A DNA stretch of 17,500 nt, taken from positions 167,501 to 185,000 of the forward strand of contig JAXCGZ010005682.1 in assembly GCA_037179515.1 (NCBI GenBank). The letters run 5' to 3'. Below, one piece after another: positions 9,565 to 17,500 of the stretch (the first letter of the stretch is position 1; every line of letters begins with the position of its first letter). Under the pieces are notes generated by a model. The model saw only the letters and a program-made list of their open reading frames with translations. It did not search any database and was not told the origin of the DNA. Origin of the DNA: Halocaridina rubra (Eukaryota; Arthropoda; Malacostraca; Decapoda; Atyidae). Both the position numbers and the translations under genes were made by a program.

Positions 9565-9712
9565 CTCACTGACCCTTATCTTTTTCAGTAAATTCGCATT
9601 GCTGTACTCATGTCTTTTCTTGTACCACTCCTCCACCCATCTACGTTTTGTTCTTTTCTTTTGTGCAGCAGGTCATTGCATTTCCAATTAGAGCAAAATC
9701 AATGTCCGTCAT
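9565..9712 (-). pseudogene. Harbinger transposase N-terminal relic
   Basis: From an ATG at 9712 the minus strand reads MTDIDFALIGNAMT. After a one-base shift it continues in another frame as AAQKKRTKRRWVEEWYKKR, then HEYSNANLLKKIRVSE, ending near 9565. Harbinger (HARBI1-type) transposases in many animals begin with just such an RRxWWVxPWxxxR...Y.NLL.EL/KIRVSE... stretch before the first conserved domain. That likeness is from memory of the family. After RVSE the likeness is lost at once, so the rest of the gene, including the DDE catalytic domain, is absent. It lies about 135 bp inside the right inverted end, as expected for the 5' end of the transposase. Confidence 0.6.
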
Positions 9713-9807
9713 ACTGTCTCTCTGAAATCCTTTGCTCGACTGACGATATTGCACAATATTATTGAGCCATGTAAGGTGGAGAAAAATATTGCACAATAAA
9801 ATTCAGT

Positions 9808-9847
9808 CAATATATTGCCCAAAAATATTGATCGTGTAGGGGCCACT
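9808..9847 (-). repeat. Harbinger-like right terminal inverted repeat
   Basis: Plus-strand text ends GATCGTGTAGGGGCCACT at 9847, directly followed by TTA (9848-9850). This is the inverse of 5801-5840. Confidence 0.75.
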
Positions 9848-10004
9848 TTAGGAAGAGAATCCGAACGTAAGCCGTTTAGCCAAAACTAAGCACTATCCTT
9901 CAAGAGGCTACTGAATATCAGATACCCCATGGAAGCACTGCAGAAAGCTTCAAATACTTTATCTGAACATTTGAACGGGAACTTCATTGTGTTACTGAAA
10001 TCCC
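9848..10004. other. Unique flank between Harbinger element and segment A1
   Basis: Starts with the TTA target copy. A minus-strand frame of 69 codons (9886-10095) crosses into A1; it has no domain I recognise and is cut at the A1 boundary in the second copy, so I do not call it a gene. Confidence 0.4.
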
Positions 10005-10180
10005 AAACTTGTGAAAGATACTTTTCCATTTGTAATCCCACACATCTAATGGCCCATGCAATGAGCCTGCCTTGTTGACAATGGCTACCACACAAGGGAC
10101 GCCATATATCTTATCTGTGCTTTAACAGATTTCCTTTGATTGCTACTTAAGGTCTATTCATTGCTCCGTCCTCTCAAATG

Positions 10181-10275
<95 letters not shown>

Positions 10276-10647
10276 TTGCGAGCACTAACGTTATTGTACT
10301 GGCAAATGTCAGAAGAATCTCCACACCATCTACACTAGTGGCTAAGAAAAATTATATTTATATATATTTAATATAACATAATATTGTTTTAATCATTATT
10401 GCTTTGATATTCTGTCATTAATAAGCGTAGCTCTTGATCAAGATAACCATATTTTATCACTAGTTTTCTTACCAGTAACCTGCTATTGACCCCTGTGTCA
10501 CTATGTATATACATATGATGGGATCAGTACAATGGAATCACACCTTTTGTAAGTATATAAATTTTTTTATTCAGAATTTATGCAATTCATTAGACCAATA
10601 GCCTTGGTTCCACGTGTTGATAACCTTGGTGTCAGGTCTTTACAAAT
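10005..10647 (+). repeat. Duplicated segment A, copy 1 (interrupted by LTR)
   Basis: Nearly identical to 12095-12762 from AAACTTGTGAAAGATAC to GTCTTTACAAAT. The differences I saw are a few single bases, the length of the (ATT)n tract, and an 18-bp block containing CCACGTG that is present in copy 2 (about 12579-12597) and missing here after AGTAACCT. It stops exactly where the LTR begins at 10648. Confidence 0.9.
10184..10276 (+). repeat. (ATT)n microsatellite, copy 1
   Basis: About 31 uninterrupted TTA/ATT triplets within segment A1. A polytyrosine reading frame here is an artefact. Confidence 0.95.
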
Positions 10648-11324
10648 TGTCGGAGTGTTTATCACTACGTTATAATTATTAGTACCAGACGGGTGCAAGG
10701 TAAGAATGGACAAGCAGTGATTCCTTTATCTTAATTTATTCTAGAGTACAACACATTCGACGCCTCAATGCCCCCACCCTATGACTATCACAATCTATGA
10801 TCTATTCGTGCCCCTGGTACTATTCTGACTAACTGTCGCTCTCTGACTGCCTTCTGGCTGCCATGGGGATACTTGAAATACCCCAAAGGCAGGGCGTGTC
10901 GCTAAATCTACTTCTGCCAATTGCCTTCAGGTTCAAAGAGAGGCCCTTCCTCTTGTGGGACGGGCTATTTCAGTTGGCCTATAGAATGGAAAAGCTCCAG
11001 GTCAGAGCGTGGCTATTGGGTATCCCTCCAGGGCATATAGGGTTACTTGTGATTTTAGGCGGGGCCACATTCTGGGTCTTTCCCACACTCTTGAGGCACT
11101 TGGCGCCGTGTGGCTAAGCCCTCTGCTAAAGCACCTGGGTTCAGCCAGGTGCTAAGCCCTAAGGATCCAGCCAGGCGCTAAGCCCTATGGATCTGTTTAC
11201 CGTACCCAGATAAACAACTGGGAGAGTATTCTATTTCGCCCTTGACCTCTAGCCTCTCACGTTTCTCTTCACGACTTGTTACAGTTTCAGATTCTGACTT
11301 CAGCAAGGCTTCAGTCATGCAACA
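10648..11324 (-). mobile_element. LTR of an LTR retrotransposon (3' LTR side), 677 bp
   Basis: On the minus strand it starts TGTTGCATGACTG (11324) and ends CACTCCGACA (10648), the TG...CA ends of an LTR. Directly upstream on minus is a purine tract GGTTGGGAGGGA (11325-11336), the expected polypurine tract for plus-strand priming. This marks the LTR as the 3' one. A minus-strand AATAAA lies at 10735-10740, near the 3' end. Inside, a 26-bp unit (CAGCCAGGTGCTAAGCCCTA...) is tandemly doubled at 11142-11167 and 11168-11193. It begins right after ACAAAT of segment A1. The Gypsy or BEL/Pao family cannot be decided. Confidence 0.7.
11142..11193 (+). repeat. 26-bp tandem duplication inside the LTR
   Basis: Two copies of CAGCCAGG(T/C)GCTAAGCCCT(A)(A/T)GGATC, with two mismatches. 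Confidence 0.75.
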
Positions 11325-12094
11325 TCCCTCCCAACCAAAACTGAAATATCTTTTATTTCAGTCGAAGCATGGGCTATCTTTTGAGAGCTCTTGGATATAT
11401 CCTAGCTAACACTAGTTTACAATAAAAATGGGGCCGAATTATTTAAGCTATTATCTAAGAATTCCTAGTTCTATGAACACTAAACAATCTTTAGTACAAA
11501 CATTCCTATATTCAACAAATAAAATTAACTTTAATCATTAGGATTTCAGTGTGTAACTACTCATTATTAAACACTAATTAAGAGCACAAGTTAGTTTAGA
11601 TCATGACGTTACTGTGTCTACTTCTCTCCTTTTTCAAAAGATTTACAAAAGTTGGTTAGCTACAGTAAAAAGATAAATCATGTAGAACATTTGTATGTAC
11701 GAACATTTAAAATGCGATAGACAATAACATAAATGGAAACTTCCTATCGTTACTATGGGGCATTGATTTGTCTTAAAATTAGGCCTTAAAAAAACTACTC
11801 CTGAAACAAACTATTGGTTACGATGTGAAAAGTCAGAAAGCATTCATCATTCCAATGTGCAATTCCTATTCAGAGACAAACTAATATGAGAACTTAATGA
11901 ACACAAAGATTAACTCATGATTCAAACAATGATAATGCTAAAGCAAAACACTAATATTATTTAAGCAGAAGACAACTTATTACTGTCGGTGCAAATCATA
12001 CAATCCATCAAAGGCACTTATTCAAAACTATCTTTAAAGGAGTCTCTGAGTTGTCGCTTAAAATTATCTTAAAACTAGGTAAAACAAATAATAA
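11325..12094 (-). mobile_element. Internal remnant of the LTR retrotransposon, non-coding
   Basis: Follows the polypurine tract on the element side of the LTR. It is AT-rich with no gag, protease, RT or integrase frame on either strand. It is cut off at 12094, where segment A2 begins abruptly; no 5' LTR is present. It could be the untranslated 3' part of a larger element whose remainder is missing. Confidence 0.45.
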
Positions 12095-12273
12095 AAACTT
12101 GTGAAAGATACTTTTCCATTTGTAATCCCACACATCTAATGGCCCATGCAATGAGCCTGCCTAGTTGACAATGGCTACCACACAAGGGACGCCATATATC
12201 TTATCTGTGCTTTAACAGATTTCCTTTGATTGCTACTGAAGGTCTATTCATTGCTCCGTCCTCTCAAATGTTG

Positions 12274-12372
<99 letters not shown>

Positions 12373-12762
12373 TTGCGAGCACTAACGTTATTGTACTGGC
12401 AAATGTCAGAAGAATCTCCACACCATCTACACTAGTGGCTAAGAAAAATTATATTTATATATATTTAATATAACATAATATTGTTTTAATCATTATTGCT
12501 TTGATATTCTGTCATTAATAAGCGTAGCTCTTGATCAAGATAACCATATTTTATCACTAGTTTTCTTACCAGTAACCTATGGTCCACGTGCTTTAGGCTA
12601 TTGACCCCTGTGTCACTATGTATATACATATGATGGGATCAGTACAATGGAATCACACCTTTTGTAGGTATATAAATTTTTTTATTCAGAATTTATGCAA
12701 TTCATTAGACCAATAGCCTTGGTTCCACGTGTTGATAACCTTGGTGTCAGGTCTTTACAAAT
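12095..12762 (+). repeat. Duplicated segment A, copy 2 (LTR-free, empty site)
   Basis: Same text as 10005-10647, in the same orientation. At its right edge GTCTTTACAAAT runs on into AAAATGGATCC without an LTR and continues into the minisatellite that follows. Copy 2 therefore shows the pre-insertion state of the LTR target in copy 1. Its left edge at 12095 joins the LTR element interior with only a short A-rich microhomology. Confidence 0.9.
12274..12373 (+). repeat. (ATT)n microsatellite, copy 2
   Basis: About 33 ATT/TTA triplets within segment A2, slightly longer than its counterpart, with one TTTA interruption at the left end. The polyisoleucine frame here is an artefact. Confidence 0.95.
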
Positions 12763-13440
12763 AAAATGGATCCAATTGCTAGTAAATTCATATTTCTTCT
12801 TTCAGAATTTACGCATGTGATGGAAACAGTGAAATATAGTTCACATGCTGCCGGTTATCAAATTTATTTCAGAATATAAGCATTTGATTTTATCAATAAC
12901 CTGAAGTCCACGTGTTTTAAGTAAATAATATTTGATCTGGAATGTATGCATTTTTTTATTGGCTCAGTTGCCTGGGTTCCACGTGTTTTAGCCTAATAAT
13001 ATTTGATTTAGAATATATGAATTCTTATTTCATCTGGAGCCTGCGGTCCACTTGCTCAAGGCTTATAATCTGTCATTCATGACTTAAGCATTTTATGGAA
13101 TTAGTTGCCTTGGGTCCACCTGTTCAAGGTAAGTAAACTTTTGTATCAGCATGTATACGCTTATGCTGGAACCAGTAACCAGGGGTCCACGTGTTCTAGG
13201 TTAATAATCTTTGATTCAGAGTTTTTCCATACGCTGGAACCAGTAACCAGGGGTCCACGGATTGTAGGTTAATAACCTTTGACTCAGAAAATATGCATCC
13301 GGTGGATCCAGTAGCCAGGGTTCATATTTTCTGGGTTATTAACCTTTAATTCAGATTTAATGCATATGATGGAACCAATAACCTAGGGTCCATGTGTTTC
13401 AGATTAGTATCCCTTAATACAGTCTTTAGGTATGATGGCC
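12545..13440 (+). repeat. Minisatellite, 67-71 bp unit with CACGTG core, ~13 copies
   Basis: A diverged tandem array. A typical unit reads CCAGTAACCAGGGGTCCACG, then TGTTCTAGGTTAATAAT, then a CTTTGATTCAGAATTTATGCAT-like end. The TCCACGTG position falls at 12583, 12653, 12723, 12771, 12840, 12907, 12978, 13047, 13115, 13186, 13254, 13321 and 13389. The spacing is 67-71 bp except one short unit of 48. The palindromic E-box CACGTG is intact in five units (12583, 12723, 12907, 12978, 13186). It is decayed in the others, for example to CACTTG, CACCTG, CACGGA and CATGTG. The first three units lie within segment A2 and two of them recur in A1 (10538, 10608). Confidence 0.85.
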
Positions 13441-13639
13441 TGTACATATGTATTATAATAATAAATATTGAGTTAGAAAGAGTTATTTTAATTTGTCATA
13501 TATTATATTTTAAAAGGATATGGTGTGTATCATTTTAATGAATCTTTAACTTATAGAGTAAAAAGGAATTTGTTTTACCTATTATAATTGGGGTTATGCT
13601 ATTGTCTGTTATTTACATACTGTATTGCATATGTAAAGT
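13441..13639. other. AT-rich spacer, nothing recognised
   Basis: Plain A/T-rich sequence between the minisatellite and the SINE. Confidence 0.4.
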
Positions 13640-13866
13640 GGGGACCACGGTAGCTCGGTGGTTAAAGCACTCACTCTGGTAGTGAGAAATCCAGGTTCGA
13701 GCCCGCCGTGTGGAGATAAGAGGGTATTCCAGCCTTAATTCCCCAGCATCAGCCTGTCTTTGTCTTCCCTCATTCGAATGGGGATGAATTGTAAAACATA
13801 AAGCGGCACACGATTGCCACATGTGAAGTCAAAGGACATTTGCAGTAAGCACTTACTGCATTTCCT
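13640..13866 (+). mobile_element. tRNA-derived SINE
   Basis: The head looks like a tRNA gene. It has an internal polymerase III A box TAGCTCGGTGG (13651-13661) and B box GGTTCGAGCCC (13694-13704), and a perfect 5-bp anticodon stem CTCAC/GTGAG around a 7-nt loop TCTGGTA. It also has partly matching acceptor arms (CCACGG at 13645, CCGTGTGG near 13706). Loop position 33 is C instead of the invariant T, and the T stem is poorly paired, so it is not a working tRNA. A tRNA-unrelated body of about 150 bp follows. It ends near a 20-bp inverted repeat TGCAGTAAGCACTTACTGCA (13841-13860). I saw no poly(A) or clear target duplication, so the outer edges are approximate. Confidence 0.75.
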
Positions 13867-14057
13867 TTTACTCACTTATTTTTTGTTATATCTATTTGTT
13901 TATTTCAGGCTGGTGAATACTAAATATACATAGATACATTATATATACAGGGAAGCCATCAGAGGCTGGAAGTTAAGATAAGATTGCTTTTATTTCTATA
14001 TTGCATTGATAATCTTTTTCAGTTGCCGAATTTTGTTCCTTGATCCCTTCATGTACT
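13867..14057. other. AT-rich spacer, nothing recognised
   Basis: No frame, box or repeat of note before the compound microsatellite. Confidence 0.4.
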
Positions 14058-14299
<242 letters not shown>

Positions 14300-14359
<60 letters not shown>

Positions 14360-14371
14360 CGCGCGCGCGCG
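14300..14371 (+). repeat. (TG)n/(CG)n tract, tail of LINE copy B
   Basis: TG dinucleotides with some CG, ending in GCGCGCGCGC next to the tail unit of copy B (about 14372-14384). It separates copies B and D. Confidence 0.9.
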
Positions 14372-16944
14372 TAATTGCCTAATTGTGCTTACAGAAATGA
14401 GCCACAAGCTCGTAACTTCCGTCTCCTGATCGGTTCCATTTTGTACTTAGTGATTCTTATCATACTTGTCCTCAAAACTATGGATTGAGTTAGCATTAAC
14501 TACCTCCTCGCTTAGCGAATTCCTATTATCAAATACTCTTACACTTAAAAAGTACTTCCTTACATCCTGCAAAGAAGTTTTCTTACGAAGCTTCAAACTA
14601 TGACCTCTAGTTCTAGTGTCAGCCTTATCAAAATATCGATCACTATCCACTCTCTCATAACCAGGAAGGCATTTAAAACTGTCACCATATCCCCCCTCGA
14701 TATTCTGGCTTCGAGTGATGGTAAGTCTAATCCACTCAGCCTCTCATCATAACTGAGATTGCGTATTTCTGGCATCAGTTTTGTGGCATGTCTGTGAACT
14801 ATTTCCGGCTTAAATACGTGCTTTTTCAAGTGTAGATTCCAAAAGGGGGCAACATATTCGAGTTTTGGCATCACATCGGTTACATAAATATTTCTGAACA
14901 TTTCCTTGTCCATGTGCCTACAGGCTATCCTTACATTTGCTAAGAAAGCATATGCTGCTATTACTATGCCATTTATATGCATTTCTGGAGACAAATCTGC
15001 CAGTATGTTTACTCCTAGATCCCTCTCATTCTCTTTCTCTTGAAGTTCTACTCCTGCCACCGAGTAGTCAAGCTTGGGCCTTCTTGCACTTGCACCCATT
15101 CTCATTACCTTACATTTTAAAGTATTGAATTTCATTAGTCACTTTTCTGACCACTCTTGCAGACTATTTAGATCATCCTGAAGATCTCTACCAATGTCCT
15201 CGTTGCTTACGTTCTTCACAATCTTTGCATCATCTGCAAGCATATTCATGAATGAATTTGCAGACTCTGGTAGGTCATTTACATATACAAGGAACCAAAG
15301 TGGCCCTAAAACTGATCCCTGTGGAACTCCATTAATAACGCTTCTCCATTCAGACACTGAGTGTCTTACTCTAACCCTCTGTTCCCTTCCTTCTAAATAT
15401 GTTTTTATCCATTTCAAGACATTTTCACCTATTCTTGCCATTGCTTGCAGCTTCTTAATAAGTCTCCCATGTGGGACAGTGTCAAATGCTTTCTGGAAGT
15501 CTAGGAATATGCAATCTCCCCAGCCCTCTCTTTCCTGTAAGATTCGATTTACCTCATCATAAAATTCTAATAAGTTTGTTACTGTTGATCTACCTTCTCT
15601 GAAGCCATGTTGTCTCACTGTCAGAAAGTTGAAGGATTCCAAGTGAAGAGAGATATGTTTCCTTAGTAGTTTCTCCATAACTTTGCTAACTATGCTGGTC
15701 AAGGAAACAGGTCTGTTGTTAAGAGCCGTATCCCTCCTTCCATTTTTGAAGATAGGTATCACGTTTGCATCTTGGAATCTCCCCTGACTCCAGTGACTTA
15801 TTGAATGTGATACTTAGTGCCGCTGATATTGAATTTGCGCATTTTTTCAGTACTGTGGAGATATATCTTCAGGACCTATAGCTTTATGGATATCTAACTC
15901 CATCAGCACTTTGAATACCTCTGTGGCTGAAAGGATGATGTTCTCTAATACCGGCCCATGAACTTCTATCTCTGCAATCTGAGGGGGTGGGGTATTTTTT
16001 AACTGTAAATACTGACTGAAACTCCTTGTTAAATTCTTTGCAGATTTCTTCATCCGTCTCAGTGATGCTTCCATCTGCTCTCTTAAGCTTTAAAACCTAT
16101 TCTTTTACCTTCAGTTTTCCATTGATAATGCTGTGGAAAAGCTTGGGATTTTCTTTAGCTTTCCTGGTGATGTCCCTTTCATAGTTTCTCTCCACCTCTC
16201 TTCTTTTACTTAGGTAATAATTTCTTGCTCTTTTATAGGTCTGCTAGGCATTTATGTTTTTTCTCTTCCTATACCTTTTCCAGCATTTGTCTCTCCACTC
16301 CTTAGCTCTTTTGCACTCATTATCAAACCATTTCTCTCTGGCATGAATTACACCTACTTTGGTGACAGGTATGCAGCAATCTACTATCTTCCCATATTCC
16401 TCACAAAAGATATCGTACATTTCTTGTGCAGACTTGTTGTAAAATAAGGTCCTCCAGTCAATAACTGCAAAAGGCTCATTCATTTTGATGTAATTTCCTT
16501 TCGGATAGTTCCTCCTAGTGTCCTCAGTGCCTCTACTTTCAGGCAGAAAATTTTCAATGATATACTCCATCAACAACACACAGTGGTCACTCTTTCCAAT
16601 TGGTGGTTCATACTCAATTTTTACAATATCCAACATGTTTTCTGTGAATACTAGATCAAGTAGTGACGGCTCATCCCCACACCTGGCCCTCGTTGGTTCC
16701 ATTACATGTTGGTGTAGGAAATTCCCTTGTACACAATCTTGTAATCTTGCCCAGAATGAGTCCTCACCATTGTGTGGGTCAAGATTTATCCAGTCTATCT
16801 CTTTATGATCAAAAACTCCCATAATCAATCCTACATTTTCTCTCCCTTGCCATGTAAACAACTGAGTTTATGACTTCAATAGTACCTATATGACTTTCCT
16901 TATAAACTTCTAGGCTATTTTGTTCCTTGGTGGGTTATATACAA

Positions 16945-16945
<1 letters not shown>
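14372..16945 (-). mobile_element. AC-tail LINE, CR1-like, copy B (5'-truncated)
   Basis: About 2.57 kb of a minus-strand non-LTR retrotransposon, from the middle of the endonuclease to the 3' tail. The short 3' UTR (14372-14446) matches that of copies A and C; the tail has a single, diverged 14-bp unit before the (AC)n. The 5' break is at the (TG)n tract at 16945, directly adjoining the (AC)n tail of copy C. The element therefore lies between two AC tracts. Confidence 0.85.
14447..16940 (-). pseudogene. CR1-like LINE ORF2: endonuclease/RT, broken
   Basis: Starts inside the endonuclease (VVYNPPRNKIA near 16935-16905). GVFDHKEIDW near 16815 replaces the usual GDFNHxxIDW, so a catalytic-site aspartate is lost. 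LLDLVFTEN and GKSDHCVLL close the domain. RT motifs: RPVSLTSIVSKVMEKLL (about 15710), HGFREGRST, motif A FLDFQKAFDTVPHGRL (about 15490), motif B NGVPQGSVLGPLWFLVYVNDL (about 15300) and motif C LADDAK (about 15230; commonly F/YADD, both Asp kept). The C-terminus holds YDERLSGLDLPSLEARISRGD and TRGHSLKLRKKTSLQDVRKYF, with the stop at 14447-14449. Lesions: a TGA at 15139-15141 where EWSEKWL is expected, frameshifts near 14640, 15780 and 16000, and stops near 16240. Non-functional. Confidence 0.85.

Positions 16946-17014
<69 letters not shown>
16946..17014 (+). repeat. (TG)n microsatellite between LINE copies B and C
   Basis: TG dinucleotides with one CG. On the minus strand this is the (AC)n tail of copy C, joined without spacer to the truncated 5' edge of copy B. 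Confidence 0.95.
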
Positions 17015-17015
<1 letters not shown>

Positions 17016-17500
17016 ATTACCTAATTGTGATTACCTAATTGTGTTTACGGGAAAGAGCCCAAAGCTCGTATCTTCCCGTCTCCTGATCGGTTCCATTTTT
17101 AGACTTAGTGATACTTATCGTACCTGTCCTTAAAACTATGGATTGAGATAGCATTAACTACCTCCTCGCTTAGCCAATTCCAATTATCAACTACTCTTAC
17201 ACTGAAAAAGTATTTCCTTACATCCTGCAAAGAAGTTTTCTTACGAAGCTTCAAACTATGACCTCTAGTTCTAGAGCCAGCCATATCGAAATATCGATCC
17301 CTATCCACTCTATCATAACCATGAAGGAATTTAAAGACTCACCATATCCCCCCTTACTCTTCTAGCTTCGAGTGATGGCAAGTCTAATTCCCTCAGCCTC
17401 TCATCATAACCGAGATTGCGTATTTCTGGCACCAGTTTCGTGGCATGTCTTTGAACTTTTTCAAGCTTAGCTATGTGCTTTTTCAAGTGCGAATTCCAAA
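17015..17500 (-). mobile_element. AC-tail LINE, copy C (runs off the window)
   Basis: The 3' part of another copy of the same family. It has two perfect GATTACCTAATTGT tail units (plus strand, 17015-17042), then a 3' UTR almost identical to copy A, then the ORF2 C-terminus. The 5' side continues beyond 17500. Confidence 0.85.
17105..17500 (-). pseudogene. CR1-like LINE ORF2 C-terminus (partial, frameshifted)
   Basis: The minus strand enters as NSHLKKHIAKLEKVQRHATKL, then IRNLGYDERLRELDLPSLEAR and RRVRGDMV. One frameshift near 17330 moves the frame to FKFLHGYDRVDRDRYFD, then GHSLKLRKKTSLQDVRKYFF, and the stop at 17105-17107. It is the same protein end as 14447-14700 of copy B but with fewer lesions, so copy C looks younger or better preserved. 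Catalytic motifs lie outside the window. Confidence 0.85.

Larger units (their letters stand above)
5801..9847 (-). mobile_element. PIF/Harbinger-like DNA transposon, split by a LINE
   Basis: Inverted ends match over about 40 bp. The left starts AGCGGCCCCTACGCAATCAA, and the right, read in reverse, starts AGTGGCCCCTACACGATCAA; both run on into TTG.GCAATAT. TTA flanks both ends (5798-5800 and 9848-9850), the 3-bp target duplication expected for Harbinger. A minus-strand relic at 9565-9712 reads like the N-terminus of a Harbinger transposase. The rest of the transposase is missing. Without the inserted LINE only about 0.5-0.8 kb of element remains, so it was probably already an internally deleted, non-autonomous copy. 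Subterminal ATTGCACAAT/ATTGCGCAAT motifs sit at 5825, 5842, 5881, 9748 and 9788. The superfamily call rests on target length, end sequence and the relic together. Confidence 0.75.

Noticed and set aside
9886..10095. 69-codon minus-strand frame
   Set aside because: No recognisable motif. It straddles the edge of the duplicated segment, and the second copy breaks it.
10140..10376. Reading frame with a long polytyrosine run
   Set aside because: Produced entirely by the (ATT)n microsatellite; the flanks have no domain and the frame changes in the second copy of the segment.
10863..11117. 84-codon plus-strand frame
   Set aside because: Lies inside the LTR, on the strand opposite to the element, with no domain; chance frame in a GC-richer stretch.
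12226..12435. Reading frame with a long polyisoleucine run
   Set aside because: Same (ATT)n artefact in the second segment copy.
10005..12762. Segments A1 and A2 as the two LTRs of one element
   Set aside because: They lack TG...CA ends and contain a long (ATT)n. Copy 2 continues into a minisatellite of the same unit, and a separate TG...CA LTR with purine tract lies between them.
12545..13440. CRISPR-like array
   Set aside because: Units are diverged along their whole length at a ~70-bp period with no constant repeat/variable spacer pattern, in eukaryotic DNA; a minisatellite.
13644..13713. Functional tRNA gene
   Set aside because: Loop position 33 is not T, the T stem and acceptor stem mispair, and a SINE-like body follows; better as a SINE head.
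15194..15562. 122-codon plus-strand frame, and 16518-16808
   Set aside because: Antisense shadows of the CR1-like reverse transcriptase and endonuclease regions.

Overview
This is eukaryotic, arthropod-like DNA, most likely from a decapod crustacean. The LINE, hAT and tRNA-SINE relics and the long (AC)n, (ATT)n and (TA)n tracts look like those I know from crab, shrimp and crayfish genomes. That assignment rests on recall of family appearance, not on a search. I found no host gene, no intact exon chain, no functional RNA gene and no prokaryotic feature. The window is a nested graveyard of mobile elements and satellites.

Layout, left to right. 1-113: the last bases and tail of a LINE family ('AC-tail LINE', copy A), plus strand. 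725-3564: a complete hAT transposon relic with an 8-bp target duplication and a broken minus-strand transposase. 3590-3945: decayed TTG/TGC repeat. 4509-4835: about six units of a ~62-bp minisatellite. 4902-5397: the 5'-truncated 3' end of a second LINE family, plus strand. 5801-9847: a PIF/Harbinger-like transposon (TTA target duplication, ~40-bp inverted ends, transposase N-terminus relic). It has been split by a nearly full-length third LINE (minus strand, from the poly(A) at 6050 to at least 9238), whose ORF has only one stop and one frameshift.

10005-12762: two direct copies of a ~650-bp segment (A1, A2) flank an LTR-retrotransposon fragment (LTR 10648-11324, minus strand). A2 reads straight through the LTR insertion point, so it is the empty site. 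The segment runs into a 67-71 bp minisatellite whose units carry a CACGTG E-box core (12545-13440). 13640-13866: a tRNA-derived SINE. 14058-17500: microsatellite and serial copies of the AC-tail LINE, all on the minus strand. Copy C, copy B and a 43-bp mini-copy D lie head to tail, and each junction is an (AC)n tract.

The elements do not act together as a pathway. The interest is in order of insertion and target choice: a LINE that repeatedly sits in (AC)n, a LINE inside a Harbinger element, and a filled/empty LTR site pair that is either a recent segmental duplication or an assembly haplotype artefact.
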